A DNA stretch of 64,000 nt. Origin: Cranoglanis bouderius. Lineage: Eukaryota; Chordata; Actinopteri; Siluriformes; Cranoglanididae. The stretch lies in assembly GCA_023630585.1 (NCBI GenBank), contig CM042539.1, positions 26,267,255 to 26,331,254 on the forward strand, written 5' to 3'. This document shows, piece by piece, positions 61,344 through 64,000 of the stretch; position 1 is the first letter of the stretch; the number at the start of each line of letters is the position of its first letter. Under the pieces are notes generated by a model. That model saw nothing but the letters and a program-made list of their open reading frames with translations. It was not told the origin of the DNA and made no database searches. The translations under genes and the position numbers were made by a program.

Positions 61344-62604
61344 CTATGTTTCCATCCACGTATTTTTATGCAAATTTTGGGATATCGCATAAAAAAATGC
61401 TGGATGGAAACACCAGATGTGAATAAAGTATTTTTTATTTGATAAGAAGACGTGCGCATAAACTACAATGGAAACACATTTACCGAATAAATTCCTCAAT
61501 GCACATCAGAAAAATCATGTGAATGGATAATTGGCTGAAGTGACTGGATATTCAGCGCCTGTGGCCAACTTATACAGTGCAATGGCATTGCATTTTTCAG
61601 GTGGAACTGGGGCGCGGTGGGTCACATAACTGGACCGATCTCGTTGCATAGCATCTCAAATGTTGTTTTTGTCATTCTGAAATGCCTGAACCTAAGTCTG
61701 TCATCGAAATAATTTGGTACAATTACCTCCCAAAACTGTCTCACACCATTCCGTTCCCAAATATCAGGCATCCGACTCCGATCTCAAGATAACATGAGGT
61801 TTGTGATGGTGTTTTGTTTGGGCGTTCTGAAGCTCAAATAATAATTTTATAATTAGTTACATTTATATAATGCTTTTCTAGACACTCAAAGCACTTTACA
61901 TAGTATGGGGGGGAATCTCCTCAACCACCACCAGTGTGTAGTATCCACCTGGATGATGCGACAGCAGCCATAGTGCACCAGAACACCCACCACACACCAG
62001 CTATTGGTGGAGAGGAGAGATATAGCCAGTTCAGGGATGGAGATTATTAGGGGGCCATGATAGACAAGGGCCAATTTTGCCAGGACACCAGGGTGATACC
62101 CCTACTCTTTATGAGAAGTGACCTGGGATTTTTAATGACCACGGAGAGTCATGACCTTGGTTTAATGTCTCATCCGAAAGACAGTGCTCCTTTTACAGTA
62201 TAGTGTCCTCGTCACTGTACTGGGGCAATAGAATCCACACAGACCACAGGGAGAGCACCACCTGCTGGCCTCACTAATACCACTTCTAGCAGCAACCTTA
62301 GTTTTCCCCAGGAGGTCTCCCATCCAGGTACTGGCCAGGCTCAACCCTGCTTAGATTCAGTGGGGAAACCAGGCAAGAACTGCAGGGTGATATGGCTCTG
62401 GCGTGTTATTTATTATATTGGAAAAAAGAGCAACAGTGGCTTCCCCGGGTTGCAACACCTTCCATTTGTATTGATACTTCCATGGAAGTGACAATTTTGT
62501 TCTTTTGAACACATGGGATGGAAACGGTGCTTTATTCGCAAATGTTTTATGTGATGTTCCAATTTTCCGCATAAGTTAAATTCACATCTTGGATGGAAAC
62601 ATAG
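61344..62604. mobile_element. MITE interrupted by a 5S-derived SINE
   Basis: The left end CTATGTTTCCATCCACGTAT and the right end, reverse complement CTATGTTTCCATCCAAGATG, share 15 perfect terminal bases. Further imperfect similarity (GCATAAAA, GGATGGAAAC) lies inside. The SINE at 61838-62402 is nested in it. Confidence 0.68.
61838..62402 (-). mobile_element. SINE3-type element with 5S rRNA-derived head, near full length
   Basis: On the minus strand the first 100 bp (62402 downward) follow 5S rRNA: GCCATATCACCCTG, then AATCTAAGCAGGGTTGAGCC (A-box region) and TGGATGGGAGACCTCCTGGG (C-box region). A roughly 400-bp body follows, and then a tail reading CTTTGAGTGTCTAGAAAAGC...ATATAAATGTAACTAATTAT. 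This matches the 5S-headed SINE class described from zebrafish. The internal RNA polymerase III promoter is largely preserved. It is not a functional 5S gene. Confidence 0.88.
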
Positions 62605-63221
62605 CTTCTGTCATCACTTTTTTCCCCCTGATGTTTGATGTGCAGTAAACATGAACTATAACTTTTGACCTGTATCTGCATGATTTTTATGGATTGTGCC
62701 AATGCCACATGTTTGGCTGATTGAATAACTGCATAAATCAGGGTTATTATGGTTTTAAAAAATATTGCTTGTTTTTATTTTATTTCATTTTGTATTTTGG
62801 TTTTCAGTTTCATTTCAGTTAGTTTTAATGTTGCATAAATAGTTTTGGTTTCATTTTTATTTTTCAAAAATCACTACTTTGTACAAAGTATATTACTTTA
62901 CTGTACTTTAGTATCGTTTTAGTTTTTAATATCATGGTAATTGTCCCAAATTGGGCTCTGTTTTTTTCCAGTACCTATTAATTTCACCATTAGCGCTCCA
63001 CTGCTACTAAATTGCTGCTGTGCCAAGGAGTTCTAATACACTTTATTTATGATTCGGTAACATTGATGGATCCACTCTGTGTCAGACCACCCAACATTTA
63101 AAATACGAAATTGTAAGTTTTATTCTCTGAAATTCAATTTAATTTTCATTCGTATTGCAGCTGGACGTTATAGTTGCAGTTTAGTTTTTATTTATTTGGA
63201 ATCTCACATTTATTTTTATTT
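62605..63221. other. Intergenic DNA
   Basis: AT-rich with TTTTATTT/TTTAGTTTT runs around 62760-62960. No gene. Confidence 0.35.
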
Positions 63222-63356
63222 CAAGTCAAGTCAAATGGCTTTTATTGACCTTTCAACCATATACAGCTGGTACAGTACACAGTGAAACAAAACAACGTTC
63301 CTCCATGACCATGACATAAAACAACACACTAACCACATGAGACACAGAACTAAATG
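63222..63356 (-). mobile_element. 3'-end copy of the L2-type LINE
   Basis: Begins AGTCAAGTCAAATGGCTTTT and runs through ACCATATACAGCTGGTACAG and AACAACGTTCCTCCATGACC. It is the reverse complement of the LINE 3' end at about 32580-32716. A 5'-truncated insertion or a SINE using that tail. Confidence 0.82.
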
Positions 63357-64000
63357 GCACCATTTTGGATCCGGAGAGGCCACTGCGTGCTACTGCCGCA
63401 CCACCATCTTGGATCATGATTCAGATAATGGAAATGTTTTTTCACTGGTAGTTTTAGTTTTCATGATAGTTTTCATTAACGATAATAACCTTGGCATGAA
63501 TCAGCAGGTGTTCGTTGTGCTAATTACAAATTCGGCGAGTTTAAGTGAAATCAGCAGTTTGGTGGAAAGTACATAAGGATCAGAATCTATTTCGTCAGCT
63601 TTGTAGAAGAAGTACCGTTTATCCTCTTCTGAAGTAACCCGAGTTGTTTTAGCCATCTTTTCACTTCTAGTTCTGTTAACATTGTGCAGCGTAGCCAGAA
63701 ATTCAGCCCCACTGCAACAGAGGAATCCCGACTGAAAGGCTAGGACAGATCCAGATGAGAAATTCTAAATACAATCAAACAAAAACTGAAAATGTTCAAA
63801 AAGGAAGAATGCGCCTTAATGTGGTGTGTGTCATCTGTCCGTGTGGGATGTTGTGCTCTGTGAAACATTTTATCACAGAGCTTTCTCTGAAAACTGCTGC
63901 GTTGTTTCTTTTGTGCTCTTCTTTGGAACGGCTGAGAAATCAAACAGCGTTATTTACTCTCTTCGTCTGTCTATATCAGTCTTTCTTTTCCCTTTTTCTT
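63357..64000. other. Intergenic DNA to window edge
   Basis: No supported feature. Confidence 0.35.

Noticed and set aside
62320..62402. 5S rRNA gene on the minus strand
   Set aside because: Similarity covers only the head of a SINE with a long non-ribosomal body; numerous substitutions from functional 5S.

Overview
This window is vertebrate nuclear DNA, almost certainly from a teleost fish. It is AT-rich, has no host gene I can support, is dense in dinucleotide and trinucleotide microsatellites, and is packed with fish-type mobile elements: several Tc1/mariner families, a tRNA-derived SINE ending in a CTTATCC...ATGGATGGA-type tail, a 5S-rRNA-headed SINE, L2/Rex-like and RTE-like LINE fragments, MITEs and chromodomain Ty3/Gypsy elements. 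The SINE and Tc1 assortment resembles catfish genomes I know of, but that is an impression and not a demonstration. The window is best read as a gene desert or a very large intron.

Layout: 0.7-4.8 kb holds two Tc1 remnants, one with a nested insert. 5.1-11.7 kb holds copies of a recurrent non-autonomous family (called R1 here), a MITE and an AT-rich minisatellite. 12.6-19.5 kb is a nested structure: a dead Tc1 element carrying a complete, open Ty3/Gypsy chromovirus-type retrotransposon (13369-18992). That element has 689-bp LTRs, a 5-bp target duplication CCTGC, and one uninterrupted 1460-codon gag-pol with zinc knuckle, protease, reverse transcriptase, RNase H, integrase and chromodomain. 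21.6-22.8 kb is an old Tc1. 23.9-25.0 kb is a solo LTR of a related family with perfect ACCTA duplications and an internal 46-bp minisatellite. 25.4-30.1 kb has a MITE, two R1 copies and SINEs. 30.8-32.7 kb is an L2-type LINE split by another repeat. 34-35.2 kb is a possible retrovirus-like LTR on the minus strand. 36.4-38.4 kb has a near-perfect palindrome, a Tc1 fragment and a clean MITE. 41-49.3 kb has SINEs, a deleted Tc1 and a 2-kb minus-strand LINE relic. 53.7-56.7 kb has an RTE-like LINE end, a SINE and a larger Tc1 deletion derivative. 57-64 kb has an R1 copy, a hAT-like MITE with an 8-bp duplication, and a MITE that contains a full 5S-derived SINE.

The most striking signal is in the Gypsy element. 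The 10 bases next to its 5' LTR (14059-14068) are the exact reverse complement of 13589-13598 in the LTR, 32 bp after a TATA-like box, which is where transcription should start. This is the arrangement expected for self-primed reverse transcription, known for Tf1 and the related sushi-type elements. The solo LTR carries the cognate GCGGAGTATT at the equivalent position. The two LTRs of the complete element are also mosaic: about 1 difference in 404 outer bases but roughly 27-29 in the central 285 bases, pointing to gene conversion or an assembly mixture. No proteins other than those of mobile elements could be assigned.
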